Below, in pieces: positions 1-7,610 of a DNA stretch of 64,000 nt. The position numbers and the translations under genes are program-made. A model generated the notes under the pieces. The model saw only the letters and a program-made list of their open reading frames with translations, did not search any database and was not told where the DNA came from. The stretch covers positions 6,143-70,142 of the forward strand of contig JBBSEZ010000004.1 in the NCBI GenBank assembly GCA_038239195.1, written 5' to 3'. This DNA comes from JBBSEZ01 sp038239195 (GTDB lineage: Bacteria > Planctomycetota > Planctomycetia > Gemmatales > Gemmataceae). Position 1 is the first letter of the stretch. Each line of letters opens with the position of its first letter.

Positions 1-1
1 C

Positions 2-331
2 GAACGAGGGGCGGTCGCGTTTCCCAGCCTGGGCAAGGACGCGATCCTGGTCGTGCCGTGTCCCAACCGCGCGCTCTCGGCCTTCGGGCACCTCGGGGCG
101 TTCGTCCGACAGGCACCCGAGTCGCAGCAGCACGCGCTGTGGGAACTGGTCGGCGCGACGATGGAGCGTCGGCTCGGCACCAGGCCGGTTTGGCTCAGCA
201 CGGCGGGGGCGGGGGTGTCGTGGTTGCACGTGCGGCTCGACGACCGGCCCAAGTATTACGGACATGGGCCGTATCGGGAGGCGGGCGAGCCGGATTTGCC
301 GAACCTCGATGCGAAAGAACGCCCAACGTGA
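2..331 (+). CDS. DUF6940-like protein, C-terminal part (5' end outside window)
   Basis: The frame is open from the window edge and ends with TGA at 329-331, giving about 109 visible residues. GTG at position 53 is an internal Val in a continuous conserved stretch (GAVAFPSLGKDAILVVPCPN), so the true start lies upstream of the window. The segment LSTAGAGVSWLHVRLDDRP followed by KYYGHGPYR is one I associate with the small uncharacterised family DUF6940. No catalytic motif can be named. The next small gene starts 13 bases downstream on the same strand, suggesting co-transcription. The reading frame is secure; the family name is from memory and only moderately sure. Confidence 0.6.
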   Translation, partial: ERGAVAFPSLGKDAILVVPCPNRALSAFGHLGAFVRQAPESQQHALWELVGATMERRLGTRPVWLSTAGAGVSWLHVRLDDRPKYYGHGPYREAGEPDLPNLDAKERPT

Positions 332-344
332 AGGACCCGCTGCC

Positions 345-579
345 ATGAACGAACGACCTGCCGGGTTGTTGGAAGCCATCGCCGAGCTGCGTCGGCGCTG
401 ATCCCGATTGGCGGTTCGGCCAACTCGTCGCCAACGTCGCCGGTTGGGCGGACCAGGAAATGGGGGACGTCGAAGACGAGCAACTGCTTGCGGCCGTGCA
501 GTCGCACCTGGAACAACGGGGACAGGGGAAGCGGGACCTTCCAGTCGAACCAACGGTCGCGGCTGAGCGGGCCGGCTAA
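345..579 (+). pseudogene. Frameshifted small planctomycete-type protein
   Basis: ATG at 345 opens a frame reading MNERPAGLLEAIAELRRR and stops at 399-401. From 400 a different frame continues the same protein without a break in sense: DPDWRFGQLVANVAGW, then a DVEDEQLLAAV segment, ending at TAA 577-579. Together they resemble a short (about 70-80 residue) protein common in Gemmata-like genomes that carries LRRRYPDWRxGQLV. The junction falls in the run cggcgctgatcccg, consistent with a small indel. Whether this is a real mutation or an assembly error cannot be told here. Function unknown. Confidence 0.55.
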
Positions 580-952
580 ATACCAAGTGGGCGGCGCAGG
601 TAGCCCTGATGCGGAAGGTGTGCTTGCATCCCTCGTTGTCGCCTGACCGCGCTGAGGACTGCCTCGCGCTCGCGCAAGCACTTGCCCACCTCTTCCATAC
701 TCATCGGCCTCCCCCTCTGCCGGTCGAACGGGTGGTCGCCGTCCCCATGCCGCGCACCTCGCCCACGCCCCTCTCCTGCCGGCGGAGCGTTCGCCCTCCG
801 CCGGCATAAAGCTGGCGGCGCGCCGCAGGTTGGGCCCCCATCCTGCGCCCGCTTCGCCTTCTCGACATTTTCCCTGAAGCCGTCCGCCTTGCCGCGCCGA
901 TGGTAAGGGGTGATGGACTACCTCGGCGGTCTCCCCAAGGAAGGGGCTCGGC
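580..952. other. Intergenic region, no gene recognised
   Basis: This 373-base stretch holds no convincing gene. The frames open on either strand have low-complexity translations typical of GC-rich shadow frames. The last bases carry an AAGGAAGG ribosome-binding site for the MMPL gene at 953. A 42-codon reverse frame (576-704) exists but has no recognisable similarity. Confidence 0.5.
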
Positions 953-3325
953 ATGTTCAAGTTCCTCGGCCGGTTCACGGTCGGCCACCCCTGGCTGATC
1001 TGTGCCGCCTGGTTGCTCCTCGCAGCGGGCGTGGGCGTCGTCGCGCCCAGTTGGGGCTCGCAGGCCCATGACGACGACGTCCGCTTCCTGCCCGAGCGCT
1101 GCGCCAGTGTGCGCGGCTACCAACTCCTCGAGCAGGCCTTCCCGCAGGACGTCTTCGCCAGCCGAGTCATCTTCGCTCTCGAGCGCGACCGCAAGCTCGG
1201 CGACGACGACCTCGCCCTCGTCGAGGACGTGGTCGCCGACCTGAGCGCCCTGCGCGACGCCGAGCCCGACCTACAGATCAAAAAGATCTACTCCCAGCGC
1301 GACGCCTTCGTGGGCAAGCGCCTCCTCAGCGCCGACGGGCAATGCACCCTCATCCAGGTGTCGCTCGGCACGCCCTACCTCGCCCTTCAGACGCGCACCA
1401 CGGTCGATCGCGCCGAGTCCGTCGTGCGTCATCGGCTCGAACGTGTGCAAGACGCCCCGACGCTCCATACGACGGGCCAGGCCGGCGTGGGCCGCGACCT
1501 CACGGCCTGCGGCGGGGACAGCCTCGAGCGCACCACCTTGGCGACGTTCGTGCTGGTCGTGGTCATCCTGCTGGCGGTCTACCGCTCCCCGCTGCTGGCG
1601 CTGGTGCCGCTGGCGACCATCGCGCTGGCGGTTTTCGTGGCGCTGAAAGTGTTGGCCCTGTGTACGCTCATCCCCGGTTTCTACCTGGTCAACATCAGCC
1701 AGGTGTTCGCCGTCGTGATGCTCTACGGTGCCGGGACCGACTACTGCCTGTTCCTCATCAGCCGCTACCGCGAAGGGCTGGCGGCGGGACAATCGGCCAA
1801 GGACGCCCTGGCCGGGAGCGTTTCCGGGGTGGGTTGGGCGCTGGCGGCCAGCGCGGGCACCGTCATCTGCGGGCTGGGGATGATGGCCCTGGCCGAGTTC
1901 ACCAAGGTGCGCTGCGGCGGGCCCGCCATCGCGGTCAGCCTGGCCGTCGCCCTGCTCGCCTCGCTCACCCTGACGCCGGCGCTGTTGCGCCTGCTCGGCA
2001 AGGCCGCGTTCTGGCCGCTCGGCCCCCCGAAGCCGGCGCCCGGCGCGACGCCGTCCGAGGGCGTTTGGGGCTGGATCAGCAAGCGCGTGGTGGCACGGCC
2101 CCTGGCGGTGGGCGCGCTGGCCGTGCTGCTGCTCGCGCCTCTGGCGCTCATCGGGCTGCGCGTGACGACCACCTACCGCGCCACCGACGAGCTGTCGCCG
2201 GCCTGCGGGAGCGTGCGCGGCCTGGCGGCCATTCAGCGCCACTTCACGGCGGGCGAGGTCGGGCCGGTGACCGTGCTGCTCGATTCGTCCACCAACTGGG
2301 ACAGCCCGCGCGGCCGGCAGCTCATCGAGCACCTGAGCAAGGGCTTCGCGCACCTCGACAACGTCGCGGAGGTGCGCAGCCTGACCCGCCCCCTGGGCGA
2401 GCCGCTGGCGCGCCCCGCGCCCCCGAAGCAGGCCGCGAAAAAGCCCCGCTCGCTGTTCCGGGCAGTGTTCGCCAATGTCGTCGAGAGCGTCGAGGGGAAG
2501 ATGCACAAGGCGACGCGCGGGCTCTACGTGGTCAAGCTGCCCGGCGGGGAGGAGGGGCCGCGCTACGTGACGCGGCTCGACGTGGTGATGCGCTCCAACC
2601 CGATGGGGCCGGAAAGCGTGCCGACGCTCCGGCTGATCCAGACCTGGCTGCGCGAGGAACTGCCCATCTCGGGTGAGGCGGTCGGCGGGGCCCGCAGCGA
2701 GGTCTATGGCGTGACGGTGAGCGCGGCGGACCTGGCGGAGGTGACGGAGAGCGATCGCTCCCGCATCAACCTGCTCGTTCTGGCGGGGATCTTTCTGATC
2801 CTGATGGTGCTGGTGCGCCGGCCTGGGCTGGCGGCCTACCTGCTCGCGACGGTCTTGCTCAGCTACTTCGCCACGCTGGGGGCGACGGCGCTGGTGGCCC
2901 ACTACTGGGGCGGCCGGCCGTTCGGCGAGATCGACTGGCGCGTGCCGTTCTTCCTGTTCACCATCCTGGTGGCGGTCGGCGAGGACTACAACATCCTGCT
3001 GATCTCGCGAGCCCTGGAGGAGCGGAAGAAGCACGGCGGGGTCGAGGGAACGCGGCGCGCCCTGGCCCACACGGGCGGGACGATCACCTCGTGCGGGCTT
3101 ATCATGGCGGGGACCTTCGCGACGCTGATGCTGGCGGGGCTCAACACGTTGGTGCAGATCGGCTTCGCGCTGGCCTTCGGCGTCCTGCTCGACACGTTCG
3201 TGGTCCGGCCGTTTCTGGTCCCGGCGTTCACCGCCTGGGCATGGCGCGACGAACCGGCACCCGCCGAGGAGGACCGGCCGCGCCACTTGCGCTTCCCCGT
3301 GGCGCGAGCGCGCCGCGCCGGATGA
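953..3325 (+). CDS. MMPL/RND-family inner-membrane transporter
   Basis: A 790-residue membrane protein with the two-fold MMPL layout: an N-terminal transmembrane helix (about 9-31), a periplasmic domain, a five-to-six-helix block at about 195-370, a second periplasmic domain, and a second helix block at about 605-755. The signature GAGTDYCLFLISRYRE near residue 258 and its twin VGEDYNILLISR near 673 are the MMPL proton-relay region (Asp-Tyr pairs). Members export lipids or other hydrophobic molecules using the proton gradient; the substrate here is unknown. ATG at 953 follows an AAGGAAGG site. The gene stands alone and converges on rpsT across a long inverted repeat. Confidence 0.88.
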   Translation: MFKFLGRFTVGHPWLICAAWLLLAAGVGVVAPSWGSQAHDDDVRFLPERCASVRGYQLLEQAFPQDVFASRVIFALERDRKLGDDDLALVEDVVADLSALRDAEPDLQIKKIYSQRDAFVGKRLLSADGQCTLIQVSLGTPYLALQTRTTVDRAESVVRHRLERVQDAPTLHTTGQAGVGRDLTACGGDSLERTTLATFVLVVVILLAVYRSPLLALVPLATIALAVFVALKVLALCTLIPGFYLVNISQVFAVVMLYGAGTDYCLFLISRYREGLAAGQSAKDALAGSVSGVGWALAASAGTVICGLGMMALAEFTKVRCGGPAIAVSLAVALLASLTLTPALLRLLGKAAFWPLGPPKPAPGATPSEGVWGWISKRVVARPLAVGALAVLLLAPLALIGLRVTTTYRATDELSPACGSVRGLAAIQRHFTAGEVGPVTVLLDSSTNWDSPRGRQLIEHLSKGFAHLDNVAEVRSLTRPLGEPLARPAPPKQAAKKPRSLFRAVFANVVESVEGKMHKATRGLYVVKLPGGEEGPRYVTRLDVVMRSNPMGPESVPTLRLIQTWLREELPISGEAVGGARSEVYGVTVSAADLAEVTESDRSRINLLVLAGIFLILMVLVRRPGLAAYLLATVLLSYFATLGATALVAHYWGGRPFGEIDWRVPFFLFTILVAVGEDYNILLISRALEERKKHGGVEGTRRALAHTGGTITSCGLIMAGTFATLMLAGLNTLVQIGFALAFGVLLDTFVVRPFLVPAFTAWAWRDEPAPAEEDRPRHLRFPVARARRAG

Positions 3326-3330
3326 GGCGC

Positions 3331-3375
3331 GCGAAACGACAAGCAAGCAGGGGCCCTGCTTGCTTGTCGTTTCGC
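3331..3375. terminator. Perfect 22-bp inverted repeat between convergent genes
   Basis: Arms 3331-3352 and 3354-3375 are perfect reverse complements (GCGAAACGACAAGCAAGC...), separated by one base. The repeat lies 6 bases after the MMPL stop and 13 bases before the rpsT stop, so a hairpin could end transcription from both sides. There is no long T-run. The outer part resembles the hairpin at 43983-44040. Confidence 0.65.
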
Positions 3376-3388
3376 GTTTCCATCCCGC

Positions 3389-3688
3389 TCAGGTGGTCGG
3401 CGCGGGCGGGGCGGCGGGGGCGGTCTTCTTCTTGTGCAGCGCCAGGGCGAGCTGCGACTTCTTGCGGGCCGCGAGGTTGGGGTGGATGATGCGGCGGGCG
3501 GCGGCCTTGTCGAGCTTCTTGGCGGCGAGGTTGTATTCCTTCTGTAGCGCCTCGACGGGCTCGCTCTCATCGAGGGCCGACTCGAAGCGCTTGATCTGCG
3601 TCTTGATCGTCTTGACGGCGGCCTTGTTGCGGATTCGGCGCTTGTCGGCCTTTCGCAAGTTCTTCTTGGCGCTACGCGTGTGCGGCAT
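3389..3688 (-). CDS. rpsT: 30S ribosomal protein S20
   Basis: A 99-residue basic protein beginning MPHTRSAKKNLRKADKRR, the standard S20 N-terminus, followed by the helical core (IRNKAAVKTIKTQIKRFE) and the conserved C-terminal IIHPNLAARKKSQLA. S20 binds 16S rRNA in the body of the small subunit. The last ten residues (TAPAAPPAPTT) are a low-complexity tail not needed for the fold. Start is ATG at 3688 with GGAGACAGG upstream. A sigma70-like promoter lies just upstream. The gene is monocistronic and converges with the MMPL gene. Confidence 0.95.
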   Translation of the reverse strand: MPHTRSAKKNLRKADKRRIRNKAAVKTIKTQIKRFESALDESEPVEALQKEYNLAAKKLDKAAARRIIHPNLAARKKSQLALALHKKKTAPAAPPAPTT

Positions 3689-3730
3689 CTATCCTGTCTC
3701 CAGCGGAACGATACGCTTCCCAAAAGTCAC

Positions 3731-3758
3731 ATTCTACGGGACGCGGAGCCGCCGACAA
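3731..3758 (-). promoter_or_regulatory. Candidate promoter of rpsT
   Basis: Reading the minus strand, TTGTCG (3758-3753) and TAGAAT (3736-3731) are separated by 16 bases. They match 4/6 and 5/6 of the sigma70 consensus and lie about 45 bases from the rpsT start. Pattern match only. Confidence 0.4.
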
Positions 3759-3838
3759 GGTGCCGCGCTTCGTCTTGACGTCCGCCCCGCCTTGTGCGAC
3801 CTTTTCGCGCATCGCCCGGGGCCCTCGGAGCGCGCGGC

Positions 3839-6217
3839 ATGGATGGCACGCACGGCTACCGCATCTCGCTCGTCCTGCCCGCCTACAACGAGGAGGCCGG
3901 GCTTCGTCAGGCCATCGCCGAGGCCGACCAGGCCCTCGCCCGGCTCGCCGACGATTACGAAGTCCTCGTCGTCGATGACGGCAGCCGCGACGGCACGAGC
4001 CGCATCGCCGCCGAGGAAGCGATAGTGCGTCAACGCGTTCGCCTGCTGCGCCACGAGCGCAACCGCGGGTACGGGGCGGCGCTGCGCACCGGCTTCGAGG
4101 CGGCGCGCTTCGAGCTGGTCGCCTTCACCGACGCCGATTGCCAGTTCCACCTCGACGACCTGGCCCGCCTGTTGCCGCTGACCGCCTCGCACCCCGTCGT
4201 CGTGGGCCATCGCATTGATCGGCAAGACCCGTGGCGGCGGCGCGTCCTTTCGCGCGGCTACAACCTGCTGACGCGCACGCTGCTGGGCACCTGCGTTCGC
4301 GACTGCGATTGTGCGCTGAAAGTGTTTCGCCGTGCCGAGTTGATGCAGTTGTTGCCGGAGTCGCCCAACTTCTTCGTCAACATCGAGATGCTGGCTCGGG
4401 CGCGCCAGCTCGGCCACGCCGTCGCCGAGGTGGGCGTGCGCCACCGGCCTCGGCTGCGTGGGCGCAGTACGGTGTCGCTGCGCGAGGTGCCGCGCACGCT
4501 GGGGACATTGCTGCCGTTCTGGTGGTCGCGGGCGCTGTTTGTGGGGCCGGCCGCTCGCAGTTTGGCGGAAGACGCTAAGCTGCAAGCGGCGGCGTGGCCT
4601 GTCCTGCTCCTGCTGTTGGTCGCCAGCCTGCTGTTCTTCGCCGGGCTGCGCTCCCCCCTCCTGGAGCCGACGGAGGCGCGTTACGCCGAGATACCCCGCC
4701 AGATGCTCGAGGCGGGCGAGTGGCTGGTGCCGACGCTCCACGGCGAGCCCTACCTCGACAAGCCGCCGCTGCTGTACTGGGCGGTGATGGCGAGCTATCG
4801 GCTTTTCGGGGCCAGCGACTGGGCCGCTCGTCTCGTCCCCGGCCTGGCGGGCGTCTTGACCGTGCTGCTCGCCTACTGGTGGGGCCGGCGAACGGTCGGG
4901 CCCCGCGCCGCCCTGTGCGGGGCGATGGTGCTGTGCCTGTCGGGAGAGTTCGTCTACCGCCAGCGCATGCTCACGATGGACGCCCTGCTCTGTCTGTGGG
5001 TCGTCGCGAGCCTGGCGCTGGCCCACGTCGCCTTGCTCGGAGGGCGCGGCAAGTGGGAAGGGGCGCCTCTGTGGCTGCTCGCCGCCGTCGCCTGCGGGCT
5101 GGGCCTGCTCACCAAGGGGCCCGTCGCGCTTGTGCTGGTCCTGGTGCCGCTCGCCGCCTATCGCTTCCTCGACCGCCGCACCGCGCCCGTCCCTTTGCGC
5201 TGGTGGGTGGCGTTCGTCGGCGTGGCCGGGCTGGTCGCGGCCCCGTGGTATCTGGCGCTGATGCTGCGCATGCCGGGGTTCGCGGGCTCCTTTTTCTGGA
5301 AGCACAACGTCGTGCGCTTCGTCCGGCCCTTCGACCACGCCAAGCCGGTGTGGTTCTACCTGCCCGGCCTGCTCCTCGGCCTGCTCCCCTGGGCGCTGCT
5401 GCTGCCCGGCTTCGTGCGCTACCTCGCCCGACGCTCGCGGCGCGCCGGCGCGCGCCGCCCGGCAGCGCTGGGCCTCTTTCTCCTGAGCTTCGGTTGGTGC
5501 CTGCTGTTCTTCTCCCTGGCCGGGTGCAAGCGACCCACCTACGTCCTCCCCGCCCTGCCTCCACTCGCCCTGGCGCTGGGCTGCTACCTCGCCGCGCTAG
5601 TCCCGTCGTGGAGGGCGCTGTGGCAGCGCGGCTCGCGCCTGGCGACGCAGGCGGCGACCGTGGCGCTCCTGCTCGGGCTGGGGCTGGTCGCGATGGGGAG
5701 TGCGCAGAAGATGCTCCGCCCGAGCACCGCCATGGGGCTGGTCGCGATGGGAAGCGTGGCCCTGATAGGGGTGGTGTTCCGGCGCCGGCTGTCCTGGGGG
5801 GGCAGCGCCGCGGCGGTGTTCGGCGTGCTGCTGCTGGGCGTCCACTACCTACAACCCGCCTACAACCGCCAGTTCTCGCTGCGCGGCCATCTGCGCCGCA
5901 CCCACGCCCAGGCCCGACTGGAGCACGTGCCCGACGTACCGGTGGTCTGCTACCCCCACCGCTGGGACTCGGTCAGCTTCTACCTGCCCCGCGCCAACGT
6001 GCGCGTCTACGGCCCCGACGAGCGCCCGCAACTGCTTGCCGCGCTCCGCGAGCAGCCCGATACGCTCCTCCTGGTCAAGTCGGGGCGGGTGCTCGACGAG
6101 TTGCTGCGGGAGTTGCCGGGGCGTGAGGTGGTGGTACGCTCGCGCCAGGGGGGCGTCGCGGTGGGGTTGGTGCGTGCGCGCGAGGAGGCGCCGGCCCTGG
6201 CAATGGCAAGGCGGTGA
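3839..6217 (+). CDS. Two-domain glycosyltransferase: GT2 (DPM1/ArnC-like) fused to ArnT/PMT-like membrane transferase
   Basis: A 792-residue protein. Residues about 8-235 form a GT-A family 2 domain with the nucleotide-sugar motifs VVDDGSRDG (about 44) and TDADCQ (about 96), like polyprenyl-phosphate sugar synthases. From about 250 it becomes a many-helix membrane protein of the ArnT/PMT superfamily, with EARYAEIPRQM (about 276) and EPYLDKPPLLYW (about 302), the acidic/Arg-Tyr loop of ArnT-like enzymes. The two domains suggest one polypeptide that makes an undecaprenyl-phosphate sugar and then transfers it to an acceptor outside the membrane; this coupling is inference. An in-frame GTG at 3794 is possible, but ATG 3839 fits the family N-terminus and has GGAG about 10 bases upstream. 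Confidence 0.85.
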   Translation: MDGTHGYRISLVLPAYNEEAGLRQAIAEADQALARLADDYEVLVVDDGSRDGTSRIAAEEAIVRQRVRLLRHERNRGYGAALRTGFEAARFELVAFTDADCQFHLDDLARLLPLTASHPVVVGHRIDRQDPWRRRVLSRGYNLLTRTLLGTCVRDCDCALKVFRRAELMQLLPESPNFFVNIEMLARARQLGHAVAEVGVRHRPRLRGRSTVSLREVPRTLGTLLPFWWSRALFVGPAARSLAEDAKLQAAAWPVLLLLLVASLLFFAGLRSPLLEPTEARYAEIPRQMLEAGEWLVPTLHGEPYLDKPPLLYWAVMASYRLFGASDWAARLVPGLAGVLTVLLAYWWGRRTVGPRAALCGAMVLCLSGEFVYRQRMLTMDALLCLWVVASLALAHVALLGGRGKWEGAPLWLLAAVACGLGLLTKGPVALVLVLVPLAAYRFLDRRTAPVPLRWWVAFVGVAGLVAAPWYLALMLRMPGFAGSFFWKHNVVRFVRPFDHAKPVWFYLPGLLLGLLPWALLLPGFVRYLARRSRRAGARRPAALGLFLLSFGWCLLFFSLAGCKRPTYVLPALPPLALALGCYLAALVPSWRALWQRGSRLATQAATVALLLGLGLVAMGSAQKMLRPSTAMGLVAMGSVALIGVVFRRRLSWGGSAAAVFGVLLLGVHYLQPAYNRQFSLRGHLRRTHAQARLEHVPDVPVVCYPHRWDSVSFYLPRANVRVYGPDERPQLLAALREQPDTLLLVKSGRVLDELLRELPGREVVVRSRQGGVAVGLVRAREEAPALAMARR

Positions 6218-6370
6218 CCAACTCGACGAGGTGTTCGTTGTGTTCCCGCAGGGCCTGGGCCGCAATGACGAGACCGCGCAGATCGGGTAACAGGCGATCG
6301 AGACTGCGTCGGAAGGGGGGACTGGAAGCTGCGTTCCCGTTCCGGGGCCGGACAAGAGGGTTTCGAGCCG

Positions 6371-7551
6371 ATGGATGACGCCGCGCTCAGGGCCGAGATG
6401 GAGAAGTACACGTTCTACCACACGATCGAGTTGGCGGAGGGCATTACGACGCCCGGCTGGCCGACGATCGTGCCCGTCGTCGCACAGACCCTGGACGCGA
6501 TGCGGGCCCTCGACTTGCGCGACAAGCGCGTGCTGGAAGTCGGCTGCGGGATGGGCTGGTCTGCTTCGAGGCCATGAAACTGGGCGCCCGCGAGGTGATC
6601 GGCGTCGATAACGACCTGTCCCCCGCGGCCGTCGAGTTCCTCATCCCCTACTTCAAGTCGCCCGTCCGCATGCACGAGATGAACCTCTACGACCTCACGC
6701 CCGAGACGTTCGGCAAGTTCGACGTGGTGGTCTGCTCGGGCGTTCTGTACCACCTGCGTTATCCGATGCAGGCGATCAAGGCCCTGCGCGACCTGCTGCC
6801 GACCGGCGGACACCTCGTCCTGGAGACGGCAATCTTTGCCGGCGAGAACGAGCACGCCTTGCTGTACTGCCCGATCGGGGCCGAGAGCCCTTACGAGCCC
6901 TCGAGTTGCACCTTCTTCAACCTCAAGGGCCTCGCGGACAGCTTGTTCAGCCTGGGCCTGCTCCCGAAACGGGCCCGCTGCAAGAACAACACGCCCCCCT
7001 CGGCCACCTTCGCGCCGAACAAGGCCATTGATCGAACGGTCTTCACTTGCCAGTACGTGCCTGAGACGATCGATCGGATCGTGGATCGCTACTGGCACGC
7101 GACACACAAGACGCACCTCAAAGAGGCCGACTTCTACGAAGGAGGGGAGTGGCCGACCAAGCCTTCCGAGCTCGTGAAGTTGGCGATCGAGGACGCCGTG
7201 CGCGCCTCCGAAGCCAACCGCCCCGCACGGCCGACGATGCAAGGCCTCGAAGAGGCCCTGCGTCGGTCGGAGGAGGGCTTGCGCCAGGCCGAGGCGGTCT
7301 GCGCCGAGCGCCTCGACGTGATCCATCGGCTCGACGAGGCCCTGCGCCGGTCGGAGGCGGAGTCCGCCGAGCGCCTGGACGTGATCGGGCGACTCGACGA
7401 GGCCCTGCGCCAGTCGGAGGCCGAGTGCGCAGCCCAACGCGGCTCGATCGAGGCCCTCACCAGAGCGGCCCGCGACCCGGTCCGCGCATCGGCCCGGCTG
7501 GTGAAGTGGCTGGCCTCGCGCTCGTCCCGGCCGAAACAAGGGGCCGCGTGA
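6371..7551 (+). pseudogene. Class I SAM methyltransferase with coiled-coil tail, single-base frameshift
   Basis: ATG 6371 starts a methyltransferase (YTFYHTIELAEGITTPGW...) that reaches SAM motif I as VLEVGCG and then stops at 6575-6577. Adding one G to the GGG run at 6548-6550 restores LVCFEAMKLGAREVIGVD and a frame running to 7551. The restored protein is about 390 residues: DUF1698-like methyltransferase domain (LYHLRYPMQAIKALRDLL), then a C-terminal coiled coil with a repeated EALRxSE...ERLDVIxRLDEALR module. The reading frame after the break (codons from 6574) shows no further damage, so the deletion is either very recent or an assembly error. It follows the GT2-ArnT-like gene and may modify a glycan. 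Confidence 0.75.
7240..7440 (+). repeat. Tandem coding repeat in methyltransferase tail
   Basis: A near-identical unit of about 60-65 bases occurs about three times (gaggccctgcgccggtcgg ... gccgagcgcctcgacgtgatc ... cggctcgac). It encodes repeated RLDEALRRSEAE-type heptads forming the coiled coil. Recent tandem expansion is likely. Confidence 0.6.
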
Positions 7552-7610
7552 CGAGCAGCCTCCAGCGGTCCTCCGCTGCCTCGACCTTTGTTGCAAAGAG
7601 GGTGAGCGCC

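Noticed and set aside
576..704. 42-codon minus-strand frame (MSMEEVGKCLRERE...)
   Set aside because: It overlaps the end of the frameshifted gene, has no clear ribosome site and no known similarity; too weak to call.
1271..3346. Long open frame of 691 codons on the minus strand opposite the MMPL gene
   Set aside because: It has the Arg/His/Gln/Gly-rich composition of a shadow frame in GC-rich DNA and no family resemblance; the plus-strand protein has clear transmembrane domains.
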